This document shows positions 6,097 through 6,214 of a DNA stretch of 6,214 nt, one piece after another (position 1 is the stretch's first letter; each line of letters opens with the position of its first letter). The DNA comes from Thermoguttaceae bacterium. Its GTDB lineage: Bacteria > Planctomycetota > Planctomycetia > Pirellulales > Thermoguttaceae. The notes under the pieces were generated by a model that saw nothing but the letters and a program-made list of their open reading frames with translations, searched no databases and was not told the origin of the DNA. The stretch is taken from contig JAQVID010000213.1 in NCBI GenBank assembly GCA_028695865.1, forward strand, positions 1-6,214, written 5' to 3'. Position numbers and translations under genes: made by a program.

Positions 6097-6214
6097 CTAC
6101 CAAAATCTATGGGTAATATCTGGCTCAGGCAAATCGCCAAGTGTATGATATAATGCGAGTTCGAGCGATTCAAATGAGCCAAAACCATAACTTTTTCTCG
6201 TTGTCAGTTTTGCT
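6097..6214 (-). CDS. Transposase C-terminus, probably ISL3-like (5' part outside the window)
   Basis: Reading the minus strand from the right edge gives 38 codons (6213-6100) and then TAG at 6099-6097. The peptide contains TRKSYGFGSFESLELALYH, then TLGDLPEPDITHRFW. The order R-x-x-x-G-F-x-x-F-E, then L-Y-H, then G-D-L-P-E-P resembles the tail of ISL3-family transposases, which have an ARGFRNFENF-type segment near the C-terminus. The catalytic DDE residues would lie upstream, outside the window, so intactness cannot be judged. No overlap with other genes; a terminator-like hairpin follows about 90 bases downstream. Transposase identity is probable from the motif alone; the family is less sure, and another transposase group with a similar tail is possible. 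Confidence 0.5.
   Translation of the reverse strand, partial: AKLTTRKSYGFGSFESLELALYHTLGDLPEPDITHRFW

Noticed and set aside
6146..6154. A perfect extended -10 box (TGATATAAT) on the plus strand
   Set aside because: It lies inside the transposase tail, where the same bases encode Leu-Tyr-His on the other strand. There is no good -35 box, so the match is probably a by-product of coding sequence.
6174..6214. A plus-strand ATG with 13 open codons running off the right edge
   Set aside because: It has no clear ribosome binding site and is antisense to the transposase tail, whose peptide is recognisable.

Overview
The window most likely comes from a member of the Planctomycetota. The strongest evidence is the start of the large leftward protein. 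It has a short, basic, Ser/Arg-rich N-terminus followed by LETLEARELLS at residues 26-36. This is a close variant of the LEPR-XLL motif found at the start of many very large planctomycete surface or exported proteins. The middle gene, a long two-part alpha/beta hydrolase of the acetylxylan-esterase-like type, also fits that phylum. A narrower placement is not supported by this sequence.

Layout, left to right. (1) Positions 1-2886, minus strand: the first 962 codons of a giant right-handed beta-helix protein with no stop codon. It runs off the left edge. It contains two beta-helix modules separated by a fibronectin type III domain. (2) Positions 2887-3395: an AT-rich divergent intergenic region. 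It has a near-consensus sigma-70 promoter pointing left (TTGACA-17-TACAAT), a weaker one pointing right (TTGAAC-17-TATCAT), and a dyad covering the rightward -35 box. (3) Positions 3396-5444, plus strand: a complete 682-residue secreted alpha/beta hydrolase with a signal peptide, a Ser/Asp/His triad in the first half and a degenerate, serine-less second half. (4) Positions 5445-6096: 652 bases without a credible gene but rich in inverted repeats. These include a 104-bp two-tier imperfect palindrome and several terminator-like hairpins. (5) Positions 6097-6214, minus strand: the last 38 codons of a transposase, probably ISL3-like, that enters from the right edge.

How the parts may relate: the giant beta-helix protein and the esterase are divergently transcribed and could share the intergenic control region. 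A surface adhesin or glycan-binding protein beside an exported carbohydrate esterase would suit polysaccharide use, but this is inference from neighbourhood only. The right end looks like accessory, mobile-element-associated DNA. I see no CRISPR array, tRNA or rRNA, and no clearly new multi-gene system. The most unusual items are the serine-less second hydrolase domain, the dyad over the esterase promoter, and the large palindrome next to the transposase.
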